DNA of 64,000 bases from Symbiodinium natans (Eukaryota > Sar > Dinophyceae > Suessiales > Symbiodiniaceae), in assembly GCA_905221605.1 (NCBI GenBank), contig CAJNDS010002634.1, forward strand, positions 2,069,077-2,133,076, in the 5' to 3' direction. Every line of letters begins with the position of its first letter. Positions within the stretch are counted from its first letter, which is position 1. The position numbers and the translations under genes were made by a program. Below are positions 9,860-19,369 of the stretch, one piece after another. The notes under the pieces were generated by a model, which saw only the letters and a list, made by a program, of their open reading frames with translations, did no database searches and was not told the DNA's origin.

Positions 9860-9949
9860 GAGTATGCGTGCCCGCAGAGCTCTGGGCATGTCCAGCGCCA
9901 GGTCTTGATGAAGGCGGCGAAGACCGTCCAAGACAACCGCCCGGACCAG
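9860..9949 (+). CDS. 30-codon exon, unidentified
   Basis: Exactly 90 nt between a good acceptor (TTGCTTTTCAG) and the donor GTAACC at 9950. Reads EYACPQSSGHVQRQVLMKAA then KTVQDNRPDQ. One of the best-defined exons in the region; product unknown. Confidence 0.65.
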
Positions 9950-10498
9950 GTAACCACGGAGGCTCTCGTGGGGGTTTGTGGTGTAGGCTCTTGTTGCGGC
10001 ACCATTCCTGCAAGTCTATGTCGATGTCTCATGTGTGCTTATGAGCTGTCTTAAGCCTGAGGCTAAGTTGATTGTTTTTTTCTTGCCCACTCACGACCCG
10101 CAGATACAAGGGCATAGTCGTCTAACCTCACATTTCTATCTTCACTGAAAAAGAGCCTGCGAGCTTGCCATGCTACGGCTCAACGTCACCTGACAAACCT
10201 CCAGGAACCCCACCTGCAACAGAGGTCTTTTTCTGGGGCAAATTCACTACATCCACATACTTGGCATTTTTCACTCGTAGTTTGGGTATCTGGAGAACTG
10301 AGCATATCGAATTTACATCAGTTTCATTGTGTTTCTACGAATGGCTTTGTGCTGTTGCCCTTTGCGCCGACTGTATGTCTGTTTACCTTTGCAATTCTCT
10401 TCTCACAAAGCTATTCTCATCTTTAATGTTTCTGAAGCTGTGTCTTATGTGTATCCTTCTTTCGGACATCAGACAGTTATTGCCTTGTCCAACCGTAG

Positions 10499-10710
10499 AG
10501 ATGCGGGGCTGCTGGTCTCAAGCCCAAGGCAAAAAAAGCAACAAACGCAAGTTCAAAACGCGGATGCAGAAGGCAAAAGGCCTTCTCACGGGCAAGGTCA
10601 CGTCTGAACTTCTGGATGCTGCTGGAGCTTCTTCAGCGGGCCCTTCACGTCGGACCTTGGAAGTTTTCTTAGTCAAGAGCCTCGTGCTGAACGTGCGCGG
10701 GTTTGGCTAG
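10499..10710 (+). CDS. Exon, unidentified, basic
   Basis: Follows CCAACCGTAG and reads MRGCWSQAQGKKSNKRKFKT then a Lys/Leu-rich stretch, ending in TAG. Another frame is open for the first 100 nt. Unknown product. Confidence 0.45.
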
Positions 10711-10799
10711 GTGTGGGGTTGACGGTTCATGCGCATTCCTTGCATTCTTATAAACTTACAAGCCCGAAGCCTCAGACCTGAAACCTAGCAGTAACCCAG

Positions 10800-10992
10800 A
10801 TTCGAGTCCAACATGAAAGCTTGGCCCACATCCGTGCTCAAGTGTTTCTCTAATTCGCCGACCTTTGTTGTTAGCATGGTGGCCCCACCGACCTTGACCC
10901 CTGGCTTTGCCGTATCTGACGCTGATCCTCCACTGCTGATATCAAAACAGCTTCTCCAGATTGCCACCTGGCATGATCAACCAGATGCTTGA
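10800..10992 (+). CDS. Exon, unidentified
   Basis: After AACCCAG the frame is open for 63 codons, including VVSMVAPPTLTPGFAVSDAD and LLISKQLLQIATWHDQPDA, then TGA. Confidence 0.4.
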
Positions 10993-11054
10993 AGACCTGC
11001 TCGGACCGTCATCTCGCATAAAGTGACCAAATTTTGGCTGTCACACGTGCGCAA

Positions 11055-11252
11055 ACCCCCCCCCCCCCCCCCCAAAGCCCACACAGGGGGGGGTGGGGGG
11101 GGGGGGGGGGGGGGGTTTCACAGACATTCATATGCTTTGAACAAGCTTGCAAGGCTTGAACAGCGGGGGGGGTTGGGGGAGGGGGGCGGATGACATAATG
11201 CTCGCAGAATGTCTTTAAACATAACGGGTGGGTGGGGGGGGGGGGGGGGGGG
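11055..11252. repeat. Poly-C and poly-G homopolymer tracts
   Basis: A run of C followed within 30 nt by runs of G, and a further G run at about 11227-11252. Complementary runs could pair, and the G runs could form quadruplexes. No coding sequence seen in 10993-11373. Confidence 0.8.
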
Positions 11253-11373
11253 CATTTGCAAACACAATGCTGGCATGCCCATGCTTCGTGCGGCTGCGTG
11301 TGTAGGAGTTTGAGGCCTTCTTCGCCTGAAGACTCCCCTATCAGAAGTCGAACCCCATTCCCACTTTCTTAGA

Positions 11374-11489
11374 ACCCTAAACCCTAAACCCTAAACCCTA
11401 AACCCTAAACCCTAAACCCTAAACCCTAAACCCTAAACCCTGAACCCTGAACCCTGAACCCTGAACCCTAAACCCTAAACCCTAAACCC
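11374..11489. repeat. CCCTAAA array
   Basis: About sixteen units, with a CCCTGAA block in the middle. Confidence 0.9.
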
Positions 11490-11750
11490 AAAGACGGCCC
11501 GAAACCATACGCCGAGTTCGTCCCATGAGCTTTCAAGAGCCCACCGAGGAGTCTGAGGATGGACCGGATCGAGCTCCCATGTCTGAACTTCTTAGGGTGC
11601 TTGAAGGCTTAAGGACTCTTCAGGGGTTTTTAGGGTTTTTTTAAACGTTAAGAAAAAAACCTAAAAGTTTTCTTGTTTACGTGTAGAAGGCCTAGGACTT
11701 TGCAGGCGTTTCTGACGTTTGGGTGGGGTGCCTTGGTGTTTTCCGTGTAG

Positions 11751-11884
11751 TTGTGGAAAGAGCATCATGTGGAGAGATCCGACTGCCCACTGCGCGCAGC
11801 ATGTGCAAGTTTTCGGGAGCCCCTGTGTGCTTTCCCATACAAGGAAGGGAAGCCTCCAGCATCACCTAGCGTGGGAACCCTTCA
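11751..11884 (+). CDS. Exon, probable RNF213-like gene
   Basis: The acceptor is GTTTTCCGTGTAG. The frame reads LWKEHHVERSDCPLRAACAS then FREPLCAFPYKEGKP and ends at GTAAGC (11885). Cys/His-rich. Placement in the RNF213-like gene rests on position and orientation only. Confidence 0.5.
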
Positions 11885-12008
11885 GTAAGCCCTGAGATCA
11901 AGCCAAGGGATGCAAAGCTTTAGTAGATTTATGGGACATTTGATGCTTCCCCTTATTGGGTTTAAGAGGATCATACATCAGGAATCTGTTTCAGAGATGT
12001 TTTTTAAA

Positions 12009-12104
12009 GGGCCGTCCTAGAAGGGTTTAGGGTTTTGAGGGTTTTGAGGGTTTTGAGGGTTTTTAGGGTTTTTAGGGGTTTTTAGGGTTTTTAGGGTTTT
12101 TTGT
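12009..12104. repeat. GGGTTTT / TTTTAGG array
   Basis: Repeats of GGGTTTTGA and GGGTTTTTA, diverged from the TTTAGGG motif, leading into the TATAG acceptor of the next exon. Confidence 0.8.
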
Positions 12105-12108
12105 ATAG

Positions 12109-12230
12109 CTCCAAAGAGGCTTGCGCAGCTGAAGCATCGAAGTGTGGGCCTCCCAGAGTGGCGATTTCTGGAGCTGCCGGCCATAAGCGACGGGTTGCCG
12201 CCGGCAAGCGCATTGGTACAGGAGCACTGA
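12109..12230 (+). CDS. Exon, RNF213-like E3 module
   Basis: Frame APKRLAQLKHRSVGLPEWRF then LELPAISDGLPPASALVQ. A tiny further exon may lie just before a GTAAGT at 12282. The pattern fits the helical E3 shell that precedes the RZ finger in RNF213-type ligases (inference). Confidence 0.5.
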
Positions 12231-12493
12231 GGGTTTTTTCTGCCCTTACTTCTGCCCCCCAAGGCAGAAGTACGCGGAGCTTGTAAGTCAGTTTCAGTAT
12301 TTTCCCAGCAGTTGCAGTGTTTTCTCTGCAGCCTAAACACAGGGTGACGCGCGAGTGCTATAAGCATAGTCATTTGAAGCATAGTCATTTGGTGTACTTC
12401 GGCAGTTTTCGGTCCAGGGTTTGGACTTTGTTGAAGCCCTTGGTCACGAGTCACTAAGCCCGAAAACTGGCTCCTTGGAAGTCGCGAGCACAG

Positions 12494-13537
12494 GAGATCT
12501 GCCCCAGTGACTGCCTCTGCCATCCCACCTTCCTGGGACAGACGTACGCTGTGCTCAAGGAGGACATCCTGAAGAGCAAGACAGCTCCGAACGTATCCAG
12601 CACGCAGTTGCAGCCGGCCAGCGATCTTACAAAAGTTATGGCCGTGTTCTCCACACAGTACCTGGGCCACTTCCGTTCACAGGTCATGCCGCTGGCGGAG
12701 AAGATTTCCGTAGACAGCCGCTTTGCACACAAGCTGCTTACAGCATTGCTGACCAACTTCCCCGATTGCCCTGCCTGGCAGGTGCAGGAATCGAGTACCG
12801 CAGACTGGGTCTTCATGGTTCGCCCAGTCCTACATCTGGCGCTCAAGAGCGCGGAGGACAGGCAAAGCTTTTGGCACCGCTTGCTCGTCTCGCCACAGAA
12901 CTTCCGACAGGTGCTTCTTCCTTTCATGCCCGGTGACGAGGCTGCAGCCGTCCTTGCAGTTTTAGGAACTGCGCAAGGCCAGCGTGCTGGAGTCTATCAA
13001 TGCCGATGCGGCTACACGTACACCATTGGGAACTGTACCCAGCCTTGGGTGAGGGCCCAGTGCCCAGAGTGCCATGGGCAAATTGGTGGAGAGAATCACC
13101 AGTTGCAACGGGGAAATCGACGCCTCGAAGATACCGGACATGACGCCTGGAGGAGGCGCACGGGGCGCCCGGGGTACAGCAATGTTCGGGGAGAGGCTGC
13201 TCGCCAGACATGGAGGGATCTGACCGTTACAGAGCTCCGGTCCGGACGCTTCTTCCTTCACGGGCTTCTCAGCTTGGGCACGGCGCTGCAGCGCGCTGCT
13301 CGCAGTGATCTCGCCGAGCTCTCTGCAGCGGATCTCATGAGGAATATGGCCAGCGACTGGCAGGTCTTGAAGGAGCTGTGCAACTGCAGCTCGGAGGAAA
13401 TGTCCGAGTGTCTCCACGCAATAGCCAAACAAAGCTGGTACCTACCGGCGCCGGCAGGACAACAGGAGGCGGATCGGACGCACTTGGAGAGGCTGTGGTC
13501 GCAACATCTCCGTCGCGCCCCGTCAGGCAGGACCTAA
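12494..13537 (+). CDS. RNF213-like E3 ubiquitin ligase, large exon with RZ-type zinc finger
   Basis: The longest host exon. It begins after GAGCACAG (12493); the frame is open from 12458 and ends in TAA at 13535. Residue numbers here count from 12551. Residues 30-120 look like a helical E3 shell (VFSTQYLGHFRSQVMPLAEK). Residues 151-183 form an RZ-type finger: C151, C153, C162, then CPECH (171-175), the IGG signature (178-180) and H183. The stretch after it (FFLHGLLSLGTALQ, then DWQVLKELCN) resembles the start of the RNF213 C-terminal domain. The family are giant AAA-plus E3 ligases acting in the cytosol; in animals they ubiquitinate lipid-associated targets and pathogens. Oddity: the usual C-P-N-G-H start of the finger is C-R-C-G-Y here, so the histidine position is tyrosine and an extra cysteine is present. 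ZNFX1-type helicases share the finger, but the surrounding sequence favours RNF213. Confidence 0.7.
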   Translation, partial: EICPSDCLCHPTFLGQTYAVLKEDILKSKTAPNVSSTQLQPASDLTKVMAVFSTQYLGHFRSQVMPLAEKISVDSRFAHKLLTALLTNFPDCPAWQVQESSTADWVFMVRPVLHLALKSAEDRQSFWHRLLVSPQNFRQVLLPFMPGDEAAAVLAVLGTAQGQRAGVYQCRCGYTYTIGNCTQPWVRAQCPECHGQIGGENHQLQRGNRRLEDTGHDAWRRRTGRPGYSNVRGEAARQTWRDLTVTELRSGRFFLHGLLSLGTALQRAARSDLAELSAADLMRNMASDWQVLKELCNCSSEEMSECLHAIAKQSWYLPAPAGQQEADRTHLERLWSQHLRRAPSGRT

Positions 13538-13649
13538 TTCAACACGAACCCAATACCCAAACCCCACATCCGATGGCCAAAACAAAAGAACCAAAAGCCG
13601 TAAACCCTGATCCGCATCAACCCCAGAGACCTTCCAAACTGCCGAGAGC

Positions 13650-13705
13650 CACCCTAAACCCCCAAACCCCCAAACCCCTAAACCCCGAAACCCCGAAACC
13701 CTAAA
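13650..13705. repeat. CCCCTAAA/CCCCGAAA array
   Basis: Degenerate units between the RZ exon and the next exon. Confidence 0.75.
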
Positions 13706-13720
13706 ACCAAAGCTCCGCAG

Positions 13721-13878
13721 GTCGAGCGTGTCCCAATGATGACGGGACGAGGCAAGCGGAGGAAAGGCTCCGAGACGAGCTGGAAGATCGGGTGAATGTA
13801 GATCAGCTGCCCCGCCGGACTGTCAGAGACAGAATGCTTCCTTGGGCTCCTGGGATGCAACATGGACTTTTCAGATGA
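13721..13878 (+). CDS. Exon, RNF213-like C-terminal region
   Basis: After AGCTCCGCAG the frame reads RACPNDDGTRQAEERLRDEL then EDRVNVDQLPRRTVRDRMLP and ends at TGA 13876. An in-exon GTGAAT is an alternative donor. Confidence 0.5.
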
Positions 13879-13890
13879 GTCAGACCTTAC

Positions 13891-14008
13891 CCAGACCCCT
13901 GAGAGGATCCAAAAAGTAGAGCCCCCAAATAGTACGCGATACTACTATCGGGTCATTCTTGGGAATCCTTAAGGGGATCTACTTTTTGGGATCCTCCCAG
14001 GGGTCTGG
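13891..14008. mobile_element. MITE-like element within an intron
   Basis: Arms of about 29 nt (CAGACCCCTGAGAGGATCC.. facing GGATCCTCCCAGGGGTCTG) separated by about 55 nt. It lies between two exons of the RNF213-like gene, next to a CCCTAAA array. Confidence 0.75.
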
Positions 14009-14039
14009 GAAGCTACTCTTGCGCTGCTTCCGGCAGCTT

Positions 14040-14187
14040 TAAACCCTAAACCCTAAACCCTAAACCCTAAACCCTCAACCCTAAACCCTAAACCCTAAAC
14101 CCTGACCCCTAAACCCTAAACCCTAAACCCTAAACCCTAAACCCTAAACCCTAAACCCTAAACCCTAAACCCTAAACCCTAAACCTA
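14040..14187. repeat. CCCTAAA array ending in a splice acceptor
   Basis: About 20 units ending CCTACAG at 14190, directly followed by coding sequence. Confidence 0.9.
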
Positions 14188-14190
14188 CAG

Positions 14191-14262
14191 GGCGCTTCCT
14201 GAAGAAGCCCAGGTCATGCGAAGCTGGCAGCCGATCAGCGGCATGCATATGATGGACGAGCT
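14191..14262 (+). CDS. Exon, RNF213-like C-terminal region
   Basis: Frame ALPEEAQVMRSWQPISGMHM then MDELLG. The acceptor is the last unit of the CCCTAAA array. The donor is uncertain because the frame stays open into the next intron. Confidence 0.5.
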
Positions 14263-14340
14263 CCTCGGAGACCAAATGACCCCTAAAATTCGGGTCATAT
14301 ACTCTATACTACTATACTTCCAATTCAGGTATATGAACCA

Positions 14341-14400
14341 CCCTAAACCCTAAACCCTAAACCCTAAACCCTAAACCCTAAACCCTAAACCCTAAACCCT
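14341..14400. repeat. CCCTAAA array
   Basis: Eight perfect units. Confidence 0.9.
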
Positions 14401-14425
14401 GTCAGAGTTCTTTTCGTGCCCCAAG

Positions 14426-14512
14426 GCTCAAGGGGAACCCCGAGTCGGCGCGAAAGCATCCGCTCCTCCTTCGGGCCTTCGAGCGCGAAGCCGACCTCAT
14501 TACCGTTTCCAG
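14426..14512 (+). CDS. Exon, RNF213-like C-terminal region
   Basis: The acceptor is TTCGTGCCCCAAG. The frame reads LKGNPESARKHPLLLRAFER then EADLITVSR. The 3' junction (CCAG/GCCATG) would be a GC donor, which dinoflagellates use. The pattern of a hydrophobic helix leading to a downstream LP.I..F segment fits the RNF213 C-terminal domain. Confidence 0.55.
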
Positions 14513-14520
14513 GCCATGGG

Positions 14521-14655
14521 GGGGTTTAGGGTTTAGGGTTTAGGGTTTCGGGTTTAGGGTTTCGGGTTTAGGGTTTCGGGTTTAGGGCTTCGAGTTTAGG
14601 GTTTAGGGTTTGGGGTTTAGGGTTTAGGGTGCAGGTGTAGGGTTTGTAGGGGTGC
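14521..14655. repeat. TTTAGGG/TTTCGGG array
   Basis: About seventeen units, begins within 10 nt of the exon end. Confidence 0.9.
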
Positions 14656-15061
14656 GGGTAATTAAAATGGACTTTGAATGCGGGCGTCCATCCCAAGCCC
14701 CTTTGTTGAAAACGGCCCTGATCTTAAGCCCCGACGCTCCACGAGGCAATCTAAACATTCTAAACATTCACGTAGAATAATTATGTGCCTTTGGCTTTTT
14801 CTCAAGCCGCAAAAGCCGTTTAAGAATAATCGAATCACAAAGCCTCACCAAATTCAAGCTCCAGCGTTGCGTGCTTCAGACTGCGCAGTCAGAAACTGCA
14901 CGCCGTGAAGGTGAACCAAACGCATCCTTCGAACGAGAGAGCTTTCATCTCTAAAGGATTGTCTTACCACAAAAGATGTCTACATTCGGGGGGCCCCTGG
15001 AAGCGTTGGAGAAAGAGTTCGGCCTGGCTCACGCCTCGCCTGGTATTTCCGAGTTGCAGGG

Positions 15062-15120
15062 GAAACCCTAAACCCTAAACCCTAAACCCTAAACCCTAAA
15101 CCCTAAACCCTAAACCCTAC
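15062..15120. repeat. CCCTAAA array ending in CCCTACAG
   Basis: Eight units whose last unit supplies the acceptor of the next exon. Confidence 0.9.
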
Positions 15121-15122
15121 AG

Positions 15123-15161
15123 TGCGCCCTGCGACCTCACGCGTGCCCGGACATGGCATGG
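15123..15161 (+). CDS. 13-codon exon, RNF213-like gene
   Basis: CALRPHACPDMAW between the array-derived acceptor CTACAG and GTTCCT (15162). Confidence 0.4.
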
Positions 15162-15234
15162 GTTCCTCAGTCTGGCAACCGGGGCTCTTGGCCCCCCTTG
15201 ACTTGAGGCCTCGGCTCGTCTAGGGCTTTAGAGC

Positions 15235-15323
15235 TCCTATAGCCCCCTTAGTAGTTTGTTTGTGCATAAAACCCAAGAAAAAGGGTGTTGTTCATACTTT
15301 TGTAAAGTTCTAAGGGGAGTAGA
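15235..15323. mobile_element. MITE-like element, related to the 20145 introner
   Basis: Arms CTATAGCCCCCTTAG and CTAAGGGGAGTAGATAG. The interior (AAACCCAAG; GTTCTAAGGGGAGTA) is shared with the element at 20145-20252. Confidence 0.6.
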
Positions 15324-15337
15324 TAGTTCAGGGCCCG

Positions 15338-15469
15338 ATGTTTCTCCGAAACACGGGGAGGCTGCCGCACATTGCCAGCTTCCAGAACTTCCTCCTTCGT
15401 CACTGCGAGAGCTGGACCATGAGCCAGGCAATGAAGCTGACCGTCGGGGAGACTCGCCGAGACAGCGGG
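15338..15469 (+). CDS. Exon, RNF213-like C-terminal region
   Basis: 44 codons reading MFLRNTGRLPHIASFQNFLL then RHCESWTMSQAMKLTVGETR. The donor GTTTAG at 15470 is the first unit of a TTTAGGG array. The LPxIxxFQxxL segment followed by an A-x-x-LTVxE helix matches what I know of the RNF213 C-terminal domain. A second open frame (SPKHGEAAAH...) is less plausible. Confidence 0.6.
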
Positions 15470-15508
15470 GTTTAGGGTTTAGGGTTTAGGGTTTAGGGTT
15501 TAGGGTTT
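15470..15508. repeat. TTTAGGG array starting at a splice donor
   Basis: GTTTAGGG units begin exactly at the exon boundary. Confidence 0.85.
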
Positions 15509-15689
15509 CGGATTCCGCACTTAAGATGCCTGAGTCTAAGGCGGGTTGTTTTGTCACAGGAGGCTCGTCTGGGTTGTTGTTAGAATACGGGATGCCACAA
15601 GTCCGAGGAACGCCATTCACCAATGTCGGTCTTTAGTTATCCCAACGAACTTCGTGCCTCAGACTTAGGTTACTGTGCTCAGATAACCT

Positions 15690-15980
15690 CTGCAAGTGTG
15701 GCCTGCACTTCTCACGCCTGCGCTTCCCAAGCCTCTCGGGTACGAGACCAAGTGTTTGGACGTAAGAGACAAGAGCGGTGGACTGAGGACGTTCTTGAGA
15801 AGGAGCTTTCCGAAAGCCTTCAGCCATTGGCCCGGGGCCTCTTCAAGGCAGCCATGGAAGCATGGAACTTCGTGGTACCGAGGGCACGGATAGATTACCA
15901 GTGCCGGGGTGAGCTGACACTGCCCAGCATGCCGGCAGACCCGCACCAGGTGCCCATTGTAGCGAGGCTGACTCCCGGGC
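15690..15980 (+). CDS. Exon, RNF213-like C-terminal region
   Basis: Open from 15623. The core reads ELSESLQPLARGLFKAAMEA then WNFVVPRARIDYQCRGELTL and LPSMPADPHQVPIVARLTPG. An AMEAWN helix followed by a C.GE.TLP turn fits the RNF213 C-terminal domain. The donor GTTTTAGGG at 15981 is again the start of a TTTAGGG array. Confidence 0.6.
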
Positions 15981-16078
15981 GTTTTAGGGTTTAGGGTTTA
16001 GGGTTTGGGGCGTAGGGTTTAGGGTTTAGGGTTTAGGGTTTAGGGTTTAGGGTTTAGGGTTTAGGGTTTGGGGTTCAG
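15981..16078. repeat. TTTAGGG array starting at a splice donor
   Basis: About thirteen units directly after the exon. Confidence 0.9.
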
Positions 16079-16109
16079 GTTTTTTTGGCTTTCGGGTTCA
16101 TGGCTTTAG

Positions 16110-16210
16110 GCTGCAGCACTTGCAAGCCCAAACCAGAATTACAGGTCTTACGAGAGTCGTACCGAGAGCTATCCCAACTTGCCCGCTGCATGGACATAGC
16201 ACGCCTGTGA
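16110..16210 (+). CDS. Exon, RNF213-like gene (probable)
   Basis: After TGGCTTTAG the frame reads CSTCKPKPELQVLRESYREL then SQLARCMDIARL and TGA. An internal CAG/GTCTTA is an alternative donor. Confidence 0.45.
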
Positions 16211-16420
16211 ATGGATTACCTGTCTCCCCCCACCTGAGACAGGAACACGTGTGGATTTCCAGATCCTCGCAACAACTCAGTCCGAAAGCCACGCCAATAC
16301 GGGGCGGATTAAGTCCTAATAATCTTCCCTTATGATCCCTGCGTACGTATACTATGATATCCCCCCAAAACCCTGTTCTACTTATTAAGGCCCCTATCTG
16401 AACTAAGCCGAAGAGCTCAG

Positions 16421-16501
16421 GCAGCCTGGCTACGGTCAGACCGTGAGGATTGCCCCAGATCCCTGGAAGCTCTGCTGCTGGCGCGCCATTTGGTGGACTG
16501 A
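16421..16501 (+). CDS. Exon, RNF213-like gene (probable)
   Basis: AAWLRSDREDCPRSLEALLL then ARHLVD and TGA; the acceptor is GAGCTCAG. Confidence 0.4.
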   Translation, partial: AAWLRSDREDCPRSLEALLLARHLVD

Positions 16502-16604
16502 GTTGATCTCCACCACCCCCCCTCCGTCAAGACCGCAAGCTCTTAGCCAGTGTAGAGCAAAGACCCTAAACCCTAACCCTTAAAAGTGACGAAAAGCTTG
16601 TGAG

Positions 16605-16691
16605 AGGACTTGCACAATGAGCTTCTGGGCCTGGCCACGGAAGCTCTGGGAATGGATGAGGATGTCATGTTAGAGAATGCACGTGCTGAGG
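16605..16691 (+). CDS. Exon, RNF213-like gene (probable)
   Basis: EDLHNELLGLATEALGMDED then VMLENARAE, ending at GTGAAG (16692). An LHNELL helix of this kind occurs in RNF213-type C-terminal domains (inference). Confidence 0.5.
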
Positions 16692-16762
16692 GTGAAGAGT
16701 CTGTAGGGTTCAGGGTGTAGGGTTTAGGGTTTAGGGTTTAGGGTTTACGGTTTAGGGTTTAG

Positions 16763-16848
16763 GTAGTTGCATGGGCCGTGAATATGGTATATAAGGGGTA
16801 TATAAGGGGTTCCGTTTACGGGCCCATACTAAGGGACCATGTAACTAC
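16763..16848. mobile_element. MITE-like element within an intron
   Basis: GTAGTTGCATGGG faces CCATGTAACTAC, with a duplicated TATATAAGGGG inside. It sits immediately after a TTTAGGG array. Confidence 0.65.
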
Positions 16849-17099
16849 GCTAAAGAGCATGCCTGGCTACTTATGCAGCTTTGAAAGTTTTAGTGTCGAT
16901 GCAAGCAGTGACTTTGCCCTACACTTACGCCTCCCAAGCCGTCGATGCACTTGAAGCAGATTCAAGCAGTTTCAAGCAGTTCCTTCTCAAGCTGCCCTCA
17001 ACTCCTGCTTGTTCTGTCATGACAGTAGCTGAGTCGGATTCGAGGTCCCAGCTCCCCTAGGCTGCAAGAAATCGATCTCCTGAGAATCACCCTATACAG

Positions 17100-17263
17100 C
17101 TCGGAAGGAGGATGTGGCAACATGCTGCCTCGCCGATGCTTTGCATCCGTTTTTTCTAAGCTACGAGCCAGGCCCGTCTCAGGAACTCGGAATCCGGTTA
17201 ATCAAGTACCGGGAAGCCGTCTTGTGTGGGAAATGCATGTCTAGCGCAGGCTTCCTCGTCTAG
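17100..17263 (+). CDS. Exon, RNF213-like gene (probable)
   Basis: The acceptor is CCTATACAG. Reads EDVATCCLADALHPFFLSYE then PGPSQELGIRLIKYREAVLC and TAG at 17261. Strongly protein-like. Confidence 0.5.
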
Positions 17264-17354
17264 CGTGCGTCTTGCTGGGTGTCATGTGGGTCTGGGTTGG
17301 GTAAAAGAGCTTTAGGGTTCGGGGCTTGGGACTGTGGGCAGCAACATGTGCCAG

Positions 17355-17544
17355 CTGCAAGACAGGCTCTTTGGATCAGTGGGCTGCAGAGGCCGCTCAG
17401 GCCAGCATTGCAAACCGGAGCTTGAAATTCGACTGGGCTTCAGCGGCCAGCCGGGTTCACGCCATCTTCTCTGGAGCCCGCCGAATTGTTCCTGACAAGA
17501 AACTTGGCCTTTGTGTATTCAATGTGTCACGAATTCCTCCGTAG
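17355..17544 (+). CDS. Exon, RNF213-like gene, possibly near the C terminus
   Basis: The frame reads LDQWAAEAAQASIANRSLKF then DWASAASRVHAIFSGARRIV and ends in TAG. The spacing of an FDW segment, a basic helix and an F.xGxRxI motif fits the last conserved block of RNF213-like proteins, so the stop at 17542 may be real. Opposite-strand frames are shorter. Confidence 0.5.
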
Positions 17545-18010
17545 TCCTCCACATCGATGCCAGAAAATCCTATATGCGGCCTGTTCATGTATTGAATTCC
17601 CAGTCTCAGTGATGGTGTAGCTTCTTTGCCGCCAGCAGCACATCCTTTTCGCTTTTGCAGACCATGACATTCAGGGTACCACTGTTCATGCCGCGAGCAC
17701 ATCGGCTGACTTCTGACGTGTCTCCATGCCAAGCTTGGGAGCACTCAACGCTTGTTTCCGGCCTCATGCCAGAAGTGTGCCCCACACTATTGCATAACAC
17801 ATTGCTCCAAAATGTCGTCGTTTTGCTAGCCACTCAACGACTGAAGACCCAATCAGAAACAGAGCCGCAGAGCATTGCTGCGCCAAAGGCCAAACACATG
17901 GCTCACCAAGTTGCACGAGCTAGAATCTATGCCACTGCACGTCTGGTTTGGACCTGGAAGTAGCCGAACCCTGTAAAGCCCAGGGTTTTAGGGCTTAGGG
18001 CACTCTCCAG

Positions 18011-18232
18011 CCTTCTCAGCCGAGGATTTCTGTCATGAACTTCCTCGGGCAGACGCGCGCGCAGCGCCCGAGAAACCAAGCGCCGCTTACAGAGGCATCG
18101 CCGCACTTTTATGGGGGACTTTGCCCCTGCGGGTCCTAGCTTTAAACCGAATATTCCATGTGCCACCGATTAGGGACTCAAGAATCTTGATCAGTCTTCT
18201 TGAAAAAAATCCGGCAAGAGGTTCTCGGACAG
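18011..18232 (+). CDS. Probable exon, unidentified
   Basis: After CACTCTCCAG the frame reads FSAEDFCHELPRADARAAPE then AAYRGIAALLWGTLPLRVLA. It stays open to 18549 across telomere-like sequence, so the 3' limit is a guess. Confidence 0.4.
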
Positions 18233-18675
18233 TTAGTTCAGGGTTTAGGGCAAACAGGTTTTATGACGGGTTTCAGGGTTATTTTCAGGGCTCAGGAGTT
18301 CTAATGCTGGTTCTTCTCTCTTTGTTGTCGGAGCTGCCCCGTCATGGCTGTTGCATGAAGTCAGGTACGCCCACGTTCCTGGTTCGAAACGCCCAGCTAC
18401 CCCAAACCCCTCTCCAAGCATCTCTTCAAAGAAACTTCTCTGAACCCGACGCCTTTGTCCTGCCTTCTGCCAAGCCAGGGTTTGAGGGCGCAAGGTTGAG
18501 AGGGTTCAGAGTTGAGGGGCTCGAGTTGCCATGTCTTTGGGCTGCATGAGGCGGTCAAGCAGCAGCTGCAGCGCAGTCTGAGCAACGGATTACTCCAGGA
18601 CGGTTCTCTATATTGGTGTCGTTACTGTTTTGGACGAATGGTCTAAATTTGCTTTTGCAAAGGTGAGAACTCCTG

Positions 18676-18840
18676 TTGTATCTTATGGCTGGTCAAACTT
18701 TCGTTCGCTTGAAACATGGCAGTGGCCAACTGTGGGACTTGCAGGACGCTTGCTTGACTATACTGCGTGACATGGAGGCATGGCGACGTGCAAGGGGAAC
18801 CTTCGTCATAGTACCTCTTCTCTTTGGCAGCCGTGTTTCG
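18676..18840 (+). CDS. Probable exon, unidentified
   Basis: Reads LWDLQDACLTILRDMEAWRR then ARGTFVIVPLLFGSRVS, followed by a poly-G run at 18844. The opposite strand is also open. Confidence 0.4.
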
Positions 18841-18984
18841 ATTGGGGGGGGGGGGGGGCAAGGACTGGAGGCTTCCGAGCAGACGAAAGTCCCTGCAACC
18901 CGCCTTTTGGATGATGAAGGTCTAGATACCCACCGGCCCCAGGCCAAGAAGCATGTTTTCAGCCAGCGGTTCTCATCGAAAATA

Positions 18985-19103
18985 ACCCAACCTTGGGATG
19001 TTTGTTCCCCCTTATACAAACAGTCCTTCATAGGGACTATAGTACCCCCCCCCTCCATTATCATCCCTGTTAAGGACTGTTAGTATAAGGGGGGCAACAT
19101 CCC
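18985..19103. mobile_element. MITE-like element, same family as 9177
   Basis: Arms of about 34 nt: GGGATGTTTGTTCCCCCTTA.. and its complement ending GGCAACATCCC. CCCAACC flanks both sides and may be a target duplication. Confidence 0.75.
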
Positions 19104-19243
19104 AACCCAAACCCCCAAACCTAAACCCTAAACCCCTAAACCCCTAAACCCCTAAACCCCTAAACCCCTAAACCCCTAAACCCCTAAACCCCTAAACCCC
19201 TAAACCCCTAAACCCTAAACCCTAAACCCTAAACCCTAAACCC
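19104..19243. repeat. CCCCTAAA then CCCTAAA array
   Basis: About eleven 8-bp units switch to 7-bp units, ending in the CCCAG acceptor of the next exon. Confidence 0.9.
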
Positions 19244-19245
19244 AG

Positions 19246-19348
19246 CATGCTCGTGGAAGGCGTGGCTGCGCATCGCACCCGCACCGGGGCAGACTGCAGC
19301 AGAGTTTGCCCGGCAAGTGATGTGCCTTGGCGCTTGCGCATGGATGGG
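19246..19348 (+). CDS. Exon, unidentified
   Basis: CSWKAWLRIAPAPGQTAAEF then ARQVMCLGACAWMG. The acceptor is the array end, the donor GTTTCG (19349) the next array's start. Confidence 0.5.
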
Positions 19349-19369
19349 GTTTCGGGTTTAGGGTTTAGG

